A stretch of 64,000 nucleotides of DNA, from assembly GCF_002250115.1 (NCBI RefSeq), contig NZ_CP019985.1:62001-126000 (forward strand), given 5' to 3'. How positions within the stretch are numbered: the stretch's first letter is position 1; each line of letters opens with the position of its first letter. The notes under the pieces were generated by a model. The model saw only the letters and a program-made list of their open reading frames with translations. It had not been told where the DNA came from and ran no database searches. This DNA is from Shouchella clausii. Lineage in GTDB: Bacteria > Bacillota > Bacilli > Bacillales > Bacillaceae_D. The position numbers were made by a program, and so were the translations under genes. This document shows, piece by piece, positions 55,167 through 63,515 of the stretch.

Positions 55167-56132
55167 TTAAGCACGACAATAGTGAAAGCCTTTCGCTAGT
55201 TCCTGATCGTCGAGATGCTTGCCAATAAAGACGATCTCACTTTGCCGCTTTTCCTCTTTCGCCCATGGCGCTCCCTCTGTCCCAGCAAACAGCATATGTA
55301 CGCCTTGAAAAACAACTCTTTTCTCCAGTTGCTTTATATAAAGGACACCTTTATAACGATACAACGTTTCTCCTTTAAATTGGACTAAATAGGCGAACCA
55401 GTTGTTCACTTTTTCTAAATCGAGGGGATGATCTTCCTGAAACACAAAGGAAGTCACTTGTTCATTATGATGGTGGTGATGCGTTTCCGTTAATAAAGTC
55501 GGATCTATTTTTAATACATTTTTTAAATCAAACGATTTTTTCCCAACGACATCTCGAATATCTACATGTGCAAATGTCGTATAAATTTGCTTCGCATGTG
55601 GGTTCATATGAGTCAACTGTTGTCCCAGTTTATTTTTTTCATCGTCCGTAATCAAATCGATCTTATTTATCAAGAGAACGTCAGCAAAAGCGATTTGTTG
55701 CCCAGGTTCTTCTTCCGCTAAATGTTGCCAAATATGCTTGGCATCAACCATCGTAATCACACTATCGATTTCAAATGAATGTGCGGTTTGCTTATCCATT
55801 AAAAACGTTTGAATAACGGGTGCCGGATTAGCCATACCTGTTGTTTCAATAATAATACGGTCAATCGGTTCTTCTCGTTCATTCAAATTCCTCAATAGAT
55901 TGATTAAATCAGCCCGTACCTTGCAACAAATACAACCACTATTCACTTCTATAATTTCTTCCTTAGTTGGCACGACCAAGTGGCTATCAATCGATGTATC
56001 GCCAAATTCATTAATGATGACAACGACATTTTGCTCAGCTATCCCTTTGAGTAAGTGATTAAGCAATGTCGTTTTACCTGCACCTAAAAAGCCAGTTAAA
56101 ATCGTTACGGGAACTGTTTGTTGTTTTGGCAA
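55167..56132 (-). CDS. CobW/COG0523-family GTPase, probable zinc metallochaperone
   Basis: 321 aa. The TTG at 56132 (GGAGG 10 nt upstream) is chosen because a longer frame would code through a Zur box and promoter. P-loop VTILTGFLGAGKTTLLNHLL, the metal-binding CxCC motif in NSGCICCKVRADL, Walker B-like DRIIIETTGMANP, and a His-rich linker (ETHHHHHNEQ) before the C-terminal domain. Zur-controlled relatives act as zinc chaperones that help GTP cyclohydrolase or other enzymes in zinc shortage. It is divergent from the zinc uptake genes and has its own Zur-like box. Confidence 0.9.
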   Translation of the reverse strand: MPKQQTVPVTILTGFLGAGKTTLLNHLLKGIAEQNVVVIINEFGDTSIDSHLVVPTKEEIIEVNSGCICCKVRADLINLLRNLNEREEPIDRIIIETTGMANPAPVIQTFLMDKQTAHSFEIDSVITMVDAKHIWQHLAEEEPGQQIAFADVLLINKIDLITDDEKNKLGQQLTHMNPHAKQIYTTFAHVDIRDVVGKKSFDLKNVLKIDPTLLTETHHHHHNEQVTSFVFQEDHPLDLEKVNNWFAYLVQFKGETLYRYKGVLYIKQLEKRVVFQGVHMLFAGTEGAPWAKEEKRQSEIVFIGKHLDDQELAKGFHYCRA

Positions 56133-56195
56133 TCCTCTTTTTCCTCCATCGTCTACATTTTCGACTTTGATCGTAACATGTACAGCGGCAAACAC

Positions 56196-56216
56196 AAATC
56201 GTAACAATTACGTTTT
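56196..56216. promoter_or_regulatory. Zur box upstream of CobW-family gene
   Basis: TCGTAACAATTACG with A/T flanks is close to the Bacillus Zur operator (TCGTAATnATTACGA type). It lies just downstream of the gene's -10 element. Confidence 0.75.
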
Positions 56217-56222
56217 GAAAGG

Positions 56223-56251
56223 ATTATATGATATTCATGCAGGAATGTAAA
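56223..56251 (-). promoter_or_regulatory. Promoter of CobW-family gene
   Basis: Minus strand: TTTACA (56251-56246), exactly 17 nt, TATAAT (56228-56223). The Zur box begins 6 bp downstream of the -10, so repressor binding would block initiation. Confidence 0.75.
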
Positions 56252-56485
56252 TAGCAAAGATTTGCCCTCCCTCATACGTCGGTTTTCCACGTAAACGAAA
56301 AACAATGGTCAATCTATTAAAGTTTTCTCCTCTCTTAACAGCGACTTAAAGCAACTATAATTCCCAACATTACTCCCCACAAATCCACTTTTTTGACAAA
56401 AGCAAAGCGAAAGATTCAATCAGCCAACAGCTCGGATATCCCCCTTTATGGATATCGATTATTATTCGCGAATGAAATAAAATTC

Positions 56486-56541
56486 TTGACGGAATAGCGG
56501 AATTAGTGTTAGCTTGTAACAAAACGTAATCATTTCGATTT
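56486..56541 (+). promoter_or_regulatory. Promoter and Zur-like box of the zinc uptake genes
   Basis: TTGACG (56486-56491) and a poor -10 (TAGCTT at 56510-56515) precede CGTAATCATTTCG (within 56521-56541), a Zur-like palindrome with one or two deviations. It lies 33 bp before the first gene of the zinc uptake set. Confidence 0.6.
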
Positions 56542-56573
56542 AAACATTCGCCTTAAAGGAGAGGAAAGAAAAA

Positions 56574-57590
56574 ATGAAAAGACTACTTATTGGCTTATCA
56601 AGTTTAATGGTACTCAGTACTTATTTAACAGCATGTCAAGGAACAAATGATGAGGAACAAGTGAATGGAATAGAAGAAGGAGAATCAGAAGTACATACAG
56701 ATGAGGATCATGCAGCTGAGGATCACTCCCATAATGGTACGAACGATTTTGAGGCTCCAGAAAGTATAAAAATCGAAGGGGTTGCTGATCACTACCATAC
56801 TGGCGATGCAATTGAGCTAACTGCAGTATTGGATGAAGAAACAGAATATGATCATTGGCACTGGTATAGCAGAGAAAGCGCCGATGAGGAATGGGAAGTC
56901 GTTTCAGGACAGGAAACGGACACATTTACAGGTGAAGCAACAATCGACGGTTTAGAAATTAAAGCAGTTTTGTTCGATCATGATCATGAGGCTAACGTTC
57001 AATCTGCGTCTGTTGTAGTCGTCATTGATGATCATCATGGACATGATGAAGAAAGCCGCCAAATCTATCAAGGCTATTTTGAAGATAGTCAAGTTGAAGA
57101 TCGCGAATTGTCTGATTGGGAAGGTGATTGGCAATCGGTTTATCCTTATCTTCTATCTGGAGATCTAGACGAAGTGTTTGAACATAAGGCAGAAGATGGA
57201 GATAAGACAGCAGATGAGTACAAACAATATTATACGGTCGGATATGAAACAGATGTTGACCGTATTATCATTGAAGACAATATCGTCACTTTCTTTGAAA
57301 ATGACAACGAGTATGCAGGAGAGTACGAATCAGATGGTTACGAGATTCTTACCTATGAAGCAGGCAATAGAGGCGTCCGATTTATCTTTAAATTAGTTGA
57401 TGGATCAGATGGAATGCCTCAATACATTCAATTTAGTGATCACAATATTTTCCCAGTGGATTCCCATCATTTTCACTTATATTGGGGAGATGACCGTGAG
57501 GAACTGTTAGAAGAAGTGACGCATTGGCCAACGTACTATCCTTCCGAATTAGACGAAGATGGTATCGTACGCGATATGTTAGCACATTAA
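56574..57590 (+). CDS. ZinT-like zinc-binding lipoprotein with extra His-rich module
   Basis: 338 aa. Lipobox YLTAC at residues 17-21, then an acidic spacer. Residues about 65-150 form a module with GVADHYHTGDAIELTA, EYDHWHWYSR and AVLFDHDHEANV, ending in DDHHGHDEE. The same module occurs twice in the next gene. Residues about 155-338 are a ZinT/YodA domain: YQGYFEDSQVEDRELSDWEG, ADEYKQYYTVGYETDVDRI and FPVDSHHFHLYWGDD, with the metal-binding His in HHFH. In streptococci ZinT is fused to AdcA; here it is a separate protein upstream. It probably captures zinc outside the membrane. Confidence 0.9.
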   Translation: MKRLLIGLSSLMVLSTYLTACQGTNDEEQVNGIEEGESEVHTDEDHAAEDHSHNGTNDFEAPESIKIEGVADHYHTGDAIELTAVLDEETEYDHWHWYSRESADEEWEVVSGQETDTFTGEATIDGLEIKAVLFDHDHEANVQSASVVVVIDDHHGHDEESRQIYQGYFEDSQVEDRELSDWEGDWQSVYPYLLSGDLDEVFEHKAEDGDKTADEYKQYYTVGYETDVDRIIIEDNIVTFFENDNEYAGEYESDGYEILTYEAGNRGVRFIFKLVDGSDGMPQYIQFSDHNIFPVDSHHFHLYWGDDREELLEEVTHWPTYYPSELDEDGIVRDMLAH

Positions 57591-57618
57591 TCTTTATCTT
57601 TAAACATGAGAAGCAAAG

Positions 57619-57667
57619 GTTAAGTAAGATGTTGCTTTTTACTAAGCGGGTTTACATCTTACTTAAC
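57619..57667 (+). other. 14-bp perfect inverted repeat between zinT-like gene and adcA
   Basis: GTTAAGTAAGATGT (57619-57632) and its exact complement ACATCTTACTTAAC (57654-57667), loop 21 nt. No T-run follows, so it is a stem-loop of unknown role rather than a simple terminator. The adcA start is 36 bp further on. Confidence 0.7.
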
Positions 57668-57703
57668 TACTTTAGGACTAAGTAATGTGAGGAGAATATA
57701 TAA

Positions 57704-59290
57704 ATGAATGGCAATCGGTTCGTTACCATTTTGTTTAGTTCCATTCTGTGTACGACTCTTATGGGCTGTAACCAAAATGAAGACGAAAACACTGCTAGTG
57801 AGAAGTTATCCGTTGTAACATCGTTTTATCCAATGTATGAATTTGCTCAACAAGTTGCAGGGGATCGTGCAGACGTATCACTAATGGTTTCTGCAGGAGA
57901 AGATGCCCATCATTATGAACCAAGTGCCCAAGATGTAGCGGCTGTTAATGAGGCAGAAGTATTTGTGTATAGTAGTGAAGAAATGGAACATTGGGTTTCA
58001 AGTCTATTAAACACAGTCGAGAACGATGATCTCGTCATAGCTCGCACGGCAGATGGTGTTGATTTAGTTGATACTAGTGGATCAGGTCATGCTCATAACC
58101 ACGATCAACATGGAGACGAGGAAAAGCAAGAAGCTGCTGTAACGATCAACATTCAAGGTGTTGCGGATCATTATCATACTGGCAACATGATTGAATTAAC
58201 GGCGGAATTAGATGCAGAGGTAGACTATGATCATTGGCACTGGTATACAAGAGAAAATGCAGATGATGAATGGGTAACTGTTCCGAATCAAGGAGGACCT
58301 GAATTCAACTATGAGGCATTAGGAGAAAGCTTTGAGGTCCGTGCAGTCCTTTTTGATGAGAACCACAATGAATACGCCGAGTCAGACCCAGTAGAAATTG
58401 TCATTGATGATCATGATCATGGCCATGGTCAGGAAGAGGAACATGAGCATGATGAGGAACATGGTCAACACCATGAACATGGAAGTGATAGCGCGATTGA
58501 AATTGTTGGATTGGCGGATCACTATCATACAGGAGATGTGGTTACACTCGTTGCTCAGCTTGAAGAAGAGGTAGATTACGATCATTGGCACTGGTATACA
58601 CGTATGAGTGAAAATGATGAATGGGAAGCTGTATCTGGTCAAGGAACCGACCACTTTGAGTATAAAACGACTGGAGAAAGCTTCGAAGTACGGGCAGTCC
58701 TTTTTGATGACGATCATCATACGTACGCAGAATCAGAGCCAGTATCGGTCATCATTGATGATCACGAATCACACGATCCGCATATTTGGCTAGACCCTGT
58801 ATTGGCACAAGAGCAAGTTAATATCATCCGCGATGCCCTGATTGAGGCAGATCCAGACGGACAAGCGATTTATGAGGAAAATGCAGAAGCCTTCAATAAA
58901 GAGCTTCAAGCATTACATGAGGACTTTCAAGCTGCTCTTGAAGACGCAGAAAGCCGCGTTTTTGTCGTACAACACCAAGCATTTGGATACCTTGCGCAAC
59001 GTTATCAGTTAGAACAAGTTGCGATTGGCGGTTTATCTACAGAAGTAGAACCAAGTCCATCGCGCATTGCTGAAATTGGAAAACTCGTGGAAGAACATAA
59101 TGTGCCCGTTATTTATTATCAACAAGGGGCCAATTCAGCCATTGCCGAAACAGTCGCTACTGAAACAGGGACAGAGACGGCCGTTTTGTATGACTTAGAA
59201 GTACTATCTGAAGAGCTACAAGCCGAGGATCTAGGATACGTCGATGCCATGCGGCAAAACTTGGAAGCTTTACAGTTAAGCATCCAATAA
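57704..59290 (+). CDS. adcA: Zinc ABC transporter substrate-binding lipoprotein AdcA/ZnuA with two His-rich insert modules
   Basis: 528 aa, well above the roughly 310 aa of a plain ZnuA. Lipobox TTLMGC. The N-lobe (about 33-128) has VVTSFYPMYEFAQQVAGD and GEDAHHYEPSAQDVA, containing a zinc-ligand His. The His-rich loop is replaced by two copies of an 85-residue module (about 145-235 and 265-350), each with GxADHYHTG, VDYDHWHWYTR and FEVRAVLFD, joined by HDHGHGQEEEHEHDEEHGQ. The C-lobe (about 355-528) has DPHIWLDPVLAQEQ, VVQHQAFGYLAQRY and GLSTEVEPSP. There is no ZinT domain; that is in the gene upstream. It delivers zinc to AdcBC. Confidence 0.95.
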   Translation: MNGNRFVTILFSSILCTTLMGCNQNEDENTASEKLSVVTSFYPMYEFAQQVAGDRADVSLMVSAGEDAHHYEPSAQDVAAVNEAEVFVYSSEEMEHWVSSLLNTVENDDLVIARTADGVDLVDTSGSGHAHNHDQHGDEEKQEAAVTINIQGVADHYHTGNMIELTAELDAEVDYDHWHWYTRENADDEWVTVPNQGGPEFNYEALGESFEVRAVLFDENHNEYAESDPVEIVIDDHDHGHGQEEEHEHDEEHGQHHEHGSDSAIEIVGLADHYHTGDVVTLVAQLEEEVDYDHWHWYTRMSENDEWEAVSGQGTDHFEYKTTGESFEVRAVLFDDDHHTYAESEPVSVIIDDHESHDPHIWLDPVLAQEQVNIIRDALIEADPDGQAIYEENAEAFNKELQALHEDFQAALEDAESRVFVVQHQAFGYLAQRYQLEQVAIGGLSTEVEPSPSRIAEIGKLVEEHNVPVIYYQQGANSAIAETVATETGTETAVLYDLEVLSEELQAEDLGYVDAMRQNLEALQLSIQ

Positions 59291-59331
59291 CGGGCATGAT
59301 TAAACGATTGTAGATAGGAAACAACGAAACG

Positions 59332-59377
59332 TATAGATCGTATTCTTAAACGATAAGTAGAAAGAATACGATCTATA
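59332..59377 (+). other. 16-bp perfect inverted repeat between adcA and adcC
   Basis: TATAGATCGTATTCTT (59332-59347) and its exact complement (59362-59377), loop 14 nt, 19 bp before the adcC start. No T-run follows. It probably shapes relative expression of the binding protein and the ATPase (inference). Confidence 0.7.
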
Positions 59378-59396
59378 ATAGAAAGGTCGTTTCATT

Positions 59397-60104
59397 ATGC
59401 ATTATATTGAAGTAAAAAATCTCGCCTTTCAGTATGAAAATGAACCGGTGTTAGAAAATATTTCATTTGAAGTAGATGCAGAAAATTTCGTGATGCTTAC
59501 CGGAGAAAATGGTGCCGCAAAGACGACTTTGTTGCGTAATATTTTAGGTTTGCTGAAACCATCAAAAGGGAGCGTCCGCATTTCACCAAAAAATCGTTTT
59601 GGCGAGAAACTCATGATCGGATATGTTTCACAGCAGGTCGCCTCCTTTAACGCTGGATTTCCAAGTACTGTTCTTGAACTTGTGCTATCCGGCCGCTATC
59701 AAAGGGGAAAATGGTTTAAAAGATTAGATCAAGAAGACAAAGAGCATGTGCGGCGCTCACTAGAATCAGTGGGAATGTGGGATATGCGCAATAAAAAAAT
59801 AGGAGAATTATCTGGCGGGCAAAAACAGCGGATTTCGATTGCACGTGTATTTGCAACAGACCCTGATTTGTTTGTGTTAGATGAACCAACGACTGGAATG
59901 GATGTGAATTCTAGAGAAGAATTCTATAAATTGTTGAAGCACAATTGCCGTGAACATGGGAAAGCGATTTTAATGGTTACCCATGATCATGAAGAAATCC
60001 GTCATTATGCTGATAAACATATTGAGCTAGTCAGGAAGGAGGACTCTCCATGGAGATGTTTTTCCATGGATTCATGCAAAGAGCTTTCCAAGCCTCACTC
60101 CTAA
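59397..60104 (+). CDS. adcC: Zinc ABC transporter ATPase AdcC
   Basis: 235 aa. Walker A reads [11 protein letters not shown], with Ala where most ATPases have the last Gly; this variant is also typical of streptococcal AdcC. Q-loop near [17 protein letters not shown], signature [14 protein letters not shown], Walker [13 protein letters not shown] and switch His in MVTHDHEE. The C-terminus [13 protein letters not shown] is another AdcC hallmark. It powers zinc import with AdcB, whose gene overlaps the 3' end by 55 bp. Confidence 0.95.
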   Translation: MHYIEVKNLAFQYENEPVLENISFEVDAENFVMLTGENGAAKTTLLRNILGLLKPSKGSVRISPKNRFGEKLMIGYVSQQVASFNAGFPSTVLELVLSGRYQRGKWFKRLDQEDKEHVRRSLESVGMWDMRNKKIGELSGGQKQRISIARVFATDPDLFVLDEPTTGMDVNSREEFYKLLKHNCREHGKAILMVTHDHEEIRHYADKHIELVRKEDSPWRCFSMDSCKELSKPHS

Positions 60105-60880
60105 TCTCATTCATTGCACCATTGTTAGGCTTGTTTTTAATATTACGTAGACAGTCTCTAATGGCGGATACTCTATCACATGTATCCTTAGCGGGTGTAG
60201 CACTAGGTTTGCTAATTGGCGTCAATCCAACGTGGACCAATCTTTTAGTCGTTGCGGTAATTGCTATCATGCTTGAATATTTGCGAGTGGTGTATCGCAC
60301 GTATTCGGAAATTTCGATTGCGATTTTAATGTCAGTCGGCATGGCTCTAGCCCTATTTCTGATGGGGTTAAATGATGGTGGGGCTACTTTAAGTATGAAC
60401 CAATTTTTATTTGGCTCCATTGTCACCATTAGTAAGCAGCAAGTATGGATGTTGTTCATCCTAACGATTTTGATTAGTCTCCTCTATTTCGTTTTCCGCA
60501 AACCTATGTATATTTTGACATTCGACGAGGAAATTGCCTTCACCGCAGGTTTGCCTATCAAAACGATGTCTATATTGTTTAACGTGTTAACAGGGGTAAC
60601 GATTGCAATCATTATGCCAATAGTCGGCGCTTTACTCGTTTCAGCCATTATCGTCTTACCTGCTGCGATTTCGATGCGGTTAAGCAAAAGCTTTAATGGT
60701 GTTATTTTCATTGGAATCGTGATTGCCTTAATTGGCATGTTGAGTGGTTTAGTCGCTTCGTATGAATTAGGTACACCACCAGGAGCTTCTATCATATTAA
60801 TCTTCATGATCCTTTTTGCTGCGACTGCACTGATTAAACAGATTTTGCGTCACACTAAATTAGAGAAACGATTTAAATAG
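60050..60880 (+). CDS. adcB: Zinc ABC transporter permease AdcB/ZnuB
   Basis: 276 aa with about eight membrane segments of the ABC-3 family. Key segments are [20 protein letters not shown] (the coupling DTLSH), [18 protein letters not shown] and [17 protein letters not shown]. The 55-bp overlap with adcC suggests translational coupling. A strong terminator follows. It forms the membrane channel of the zinc importer. Confidence 0.94.
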   Translation: MEMFFHGFMQRAFQASLLISFIAPLLGLFLILRRQSLMADTLSHVSLAGVALGLLIGVNPTWTNLLVVAVIAIMLEYLRVVYRTYSEISIAILMSVGMALALFLMGLNDGGATLSMNQFLFGSIVTISKQQVWMLFILTILISLLYFVFRKPMYILTFDEEIAFTAGLPIKTMSILFNVLTGVTIAIIMPIVGALLVSAIIVLPAAISMRLSKSFNGVIFIGIVIALIGMLSGLVASYELGTPPGASIILIFMILFAATALIKQILRHTKLEKRFK

Positions 60881-60890
60881 AAGTAATGTC

Positions 60891-60927
60891 AAAAATCGCA
60901 ACGTGTGTAAACATGTTGCGATTTTTT
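60891..60927 (+). terminator. Terminator of the adc operon
   Basis: AAATCGCAAC / GTTGCGATTT stem with a 12-nt loop, followed by further T residues, just after adcB. Confidence 0.9.
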
Positions 60928-60981
60928 AATGACTGTTCATGTTGTTCGTTTGGGCAAACCTCGATTTATCGAACTCCTTTT

Positions 60982-61023
60982 AAAAAAACGGCTTAAGCTC
61001 TGGAATTCAGTGCTCAAGCCGTT
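60982..61023 (-). terminator. Terminator of the aldehyde dehydrogenase cluster
   Basis: Minus strand: AACGGCTTGAGC / GCTTAAGCCGTT stem (one mismatch), followed by T7. It is 43 bp after the dehydrogenase stop. Confidence 0.88.
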
Positions 61024-61066
61024 AACATGTTGATTATTTCGGCTGCCTATTTAGACAAGGGTTCAC

Positions 61067-62536
61067 TCAACTTCTAATCAAAACGGTTTTAATCGCCGTA
61101 TAAAATTCTTTGGCAGCTTCCCCTTGTTCACGTGTTCCCGTACTTGAAGCTTTCATCCCGCCAAATGGCGCCTGTAATTCGACACCGGCACTTTCTGCGT
61201 TAACACGGACTAATCCAGCTTCGATCTCATCAATGAAAGAAAGGGCTGAGCGAATATTGGATGTGTATAAGGATGCGCTTAGCCCGAATTCGGTGTCATT
61301 TGCTATATCAATTGCTTCTTCAACAGTTTTTGCTTTAATGAGAGCAATGACTGGTCCAAATATTTCTTCCTGGGCAATACGCATTGTGGACGTCACATGT
61401 TCAAATATCGCTGGTTCAACGTAGAAGCCATTAGCGTATTCATTTTCAGTTAACCGTCGCCCACCGGATAGAAGTGTAGCGCCTTCTTCTTGGCCGATTT
61501 GAATGTACTCTAAAACGGTATTTAATTGGCTTTCACTGGCGCACGGCCCCATCCAAATGCTTGAATTCATTCCATCGCCAATCGTAATCTTTTTCGTTTC
61601 CGCTAAAAGGGCGGCTTTCAGTTCTTCGTAAATCCCTTCTTGTACAATGACACGACTCGTTGCTGTACATTTTTGCCCTGTTGATTTAAAGGCACCGCTT
61701 AAAATGCCTTGCACAGCGCTTTGGACATCTGCGTCGTCTAGAACAATGACCGGATTTTTCCCGCCCATTTCTAGTTGGTATTTTATGCCATTAGCACTTG
61801 CTGCTTTTGCCACTCGTTTACCGGTGGACTCCGATCCAGTGAACGTAATCCCGTTTAGTTTCTTGCTATTTATAAGCGCTTCGCCAACAATGGAGCCTTT
61901 TCCGGTTATAAAGTTCAATACCCCTTTAGGAAGGCCTGCATGTTCAAAACACTTAACCACTTTAGCGGCTGTGACCGCACTTTCAGAAGCTGGCTTAAAG
62001 ACAACTGTATTTCCATAAACCAATGCCGGAGCGATTTTCCAAATAGGGATTGCCACAGGAAAGTTCCAAGGGGTAATAATGCCAACTACGCCCAAAGGCG
62101 TCCGTTTTGTAAACATTAGCGCCTCTTTATCGGAAGCTGGAATCACTTCCCCCTCTTTTCTCATCCCTTCCGCTGCATAATACCGTAAGATCGCTATCCC
62201 ACGTTGAGTTTCACCAATTGCTTCGGGCAACGTTTTTCCCATTTCTTTTGTTAACGTTTCAGCAATGTCATCAACATTTTTTTCTAATTCATTTGCGACA
62301 CTAGCTAATAGTTGGCCCCGTTGGTATTGCCCGGTTTTACGCCAGCCGACTTTCGCTTCAGTCGCCGATTGAATCGCCTCATCGACTTCTTCAGTTGTAG
62401 AAGATTGGAGTTGGCCAACCGTTTCATTTTTGTTTGCTGGATTCACACTATCCATTACTTGTCCGCTCGTACTGTCTCTCCATTCGCCGTTGATATAATT
62501 TTGAAATACTTCTACTGTTTGTGTAAATTTCGCCAC
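61067..62536 (-). CDS. Aldehyde dehydrogenase (2,5-dioxovalerate/alpha-ketoglutarate semialdehyde type)
   Basis: 489 aa. NAD(P)-binding and catalytic motifs: [47 protein letters not shown], Glu in [11 protein letters not shown] and the nucleophile Cys in [29 protein letters not shown] is near the C-terminus. It is similar in pattern to B. subtilis YcbD. With the DapA-family and FAH-family genes upstream it most likely oxidises alpha-ketoglutarate semialdehyde made from a sugar acid (inference). Confidence 0.88.
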   Translation of the reverse strand: MAKFTQTVEVFQNYINGEWRDSTSGQVMDSVNPANKNETVGQLQSSTTEEVDEAIQSATEAKVGWRKTGQYQRGQLLASVANELEKNVDDIAETLTKEMGKTLPEAIGETQRGIAILRYYAAEGMRKEGEVIPASDKEALMFTKRTPLGVVGIITPWNFPVAIPIWKIAPALVYGNTVVFKPASESAVTAAKVVKCFEHAGLPKGVLNFITGKGSIVGEALINSKKLNGITFTGSESTGKRVAKAASANGIKYQLEMGGKNPVIVLDDADVQSAVQGILSGAFKSTGQKCTATSRVIVQEGIYEELKAALLAETKKITIGDGMNSSIWMGPCASESQLNTVLEYIQIGQEEGATLLSGGRRLTENEYANGFYVEPAIFEHVTSTMRIAQEEIFGPVIALIKAKTVEEAIDIANDTEFGLSASLYTSNIRSALSFIDEIEAGLVRVNAESAGVELQAPFGGMKASSTGTREQGEAAKEFYTAIKTVLIRS

Positions 62537-62586
62537 TTATACGCACCCCTGTCTGATTTCATTTAACTTACTCGAATTGCAATCAA

Positions 62587-63504
62587 TCAGTCTTCTTTCC
62601 ATTTACGATTGATGTTATCGACGATTCTTTCTACTTCTGACCTTGTATTGGCGTTAATTAAATGAAAAGGTTTCTTATGATAGACACGTTCACCGTTAAA
62701 CCATCTATAGGACACCGCCTCTTTAATCGTTGAAAAGAATGAGTGATTTATATCATATAGTTGCATAGCTTCGGCTATTAGGTTTTGGTAATGATTCACT
62801 GCTTCGAAATGTTGCTGTTCCATCGCTTTCTTTAGCTTGACGGAGATTTCCGGAAATACGACAGCTGTACTATTAATACTTCCGTTGGTGCCGATCATCA
62901 TACCAGGTAATAAATGATCATCAAAACCTGTTAAAATTACAAATTCAGTGTTTTTAGGTCTAACGTTTTCAATTAATTTTCTGTATCTGCCTATGTCACT
63001 AACCGTTTCTTTTATTCCTTTTAAATTGTCATGTCTTTCTAGTAACTCAGGAATAATGTTTACTGGGATCTCTTGTGATGAAAGCATCGGCACATTATAG
63101 AGATAGGCATCCATTTTAATGGATTGAATAATTTCGCTGAAATAATCGATCAGTTGTGCTTCACTTAATGGCCAATAAAAGGGATTAACAATTAAAACTG
63201 CATCCGCTCCTGCTTTTTCAGCTTTTATCGCTAAATCTACCGCCTCTTCAACAACATTGCTTCCGACATTTACCATACACTTAACCCGCTTGTTGATATA
63301 GGGGATGACATGATCAATATAATCGCTCTTTTGTTGGTGCGTCATTGAAGTGAACTCACCGCTGCTCCCTAATAAGAGAAGTCCATCTACCTCTTTTTCA
63401 ATCAGAATATCAATTAGTCGGAAATTCGTTTCTTTATCTACTGAGCCATTTTCATCAAAAAACGTAACAAGTGGAGGAATGATGCCTTGCAACAACGTAA
63501 TCAC
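62587..63504 (-). CDS. DapA-family aldolase/dehydratase
   Basis: 305 aa TIM barrel of the dihydrodipicolinate synthase family. The GLLLLGSSGEFTSMTHQQK loop binds the keto acid, the Tyr is in AYLYNVPMLSSQEIP and the Schiff-base Lys is in NLKGIKETVSDIGRY. Its context with an aldehyde dehydrogenase and an FAH-family protein favours a 2-keto-3-deoxy sugar-acid dehydratase or aldolase rather than lysine synthesis. It starts 11 bp after the FAH-family gene. Confidence 0.87.
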   Translation of the reverse strand: MITLLQGIIPPLVTFFDENGSVDKETNFRLIDILIEKEVDGLLLLGSSGEFTSMTHQQKSDYIDHVIPYINKRVKCMVNVGSNVVEEAVDLAIKAEKAGADAVLIVNPFYWPLSEAQLIDYFSEIIQSIKMDAYLYNVPMLSSQEIPVNIIPELLERHDNLKGIKETVSDIGRYRKLIENVRPKNTEFVILTGFDDHLLPGMMIGTNGSINSTAVVFPEISVKLKKAMEQQHFEAVNHYQNLIAEAMQLYDINHSFFSTIKEAVSYRWFNGERVYHKKPFHLINANTRSEVERIVDNINRKWKED

Positions 63505-63515
63505 CTCAGACTTCT

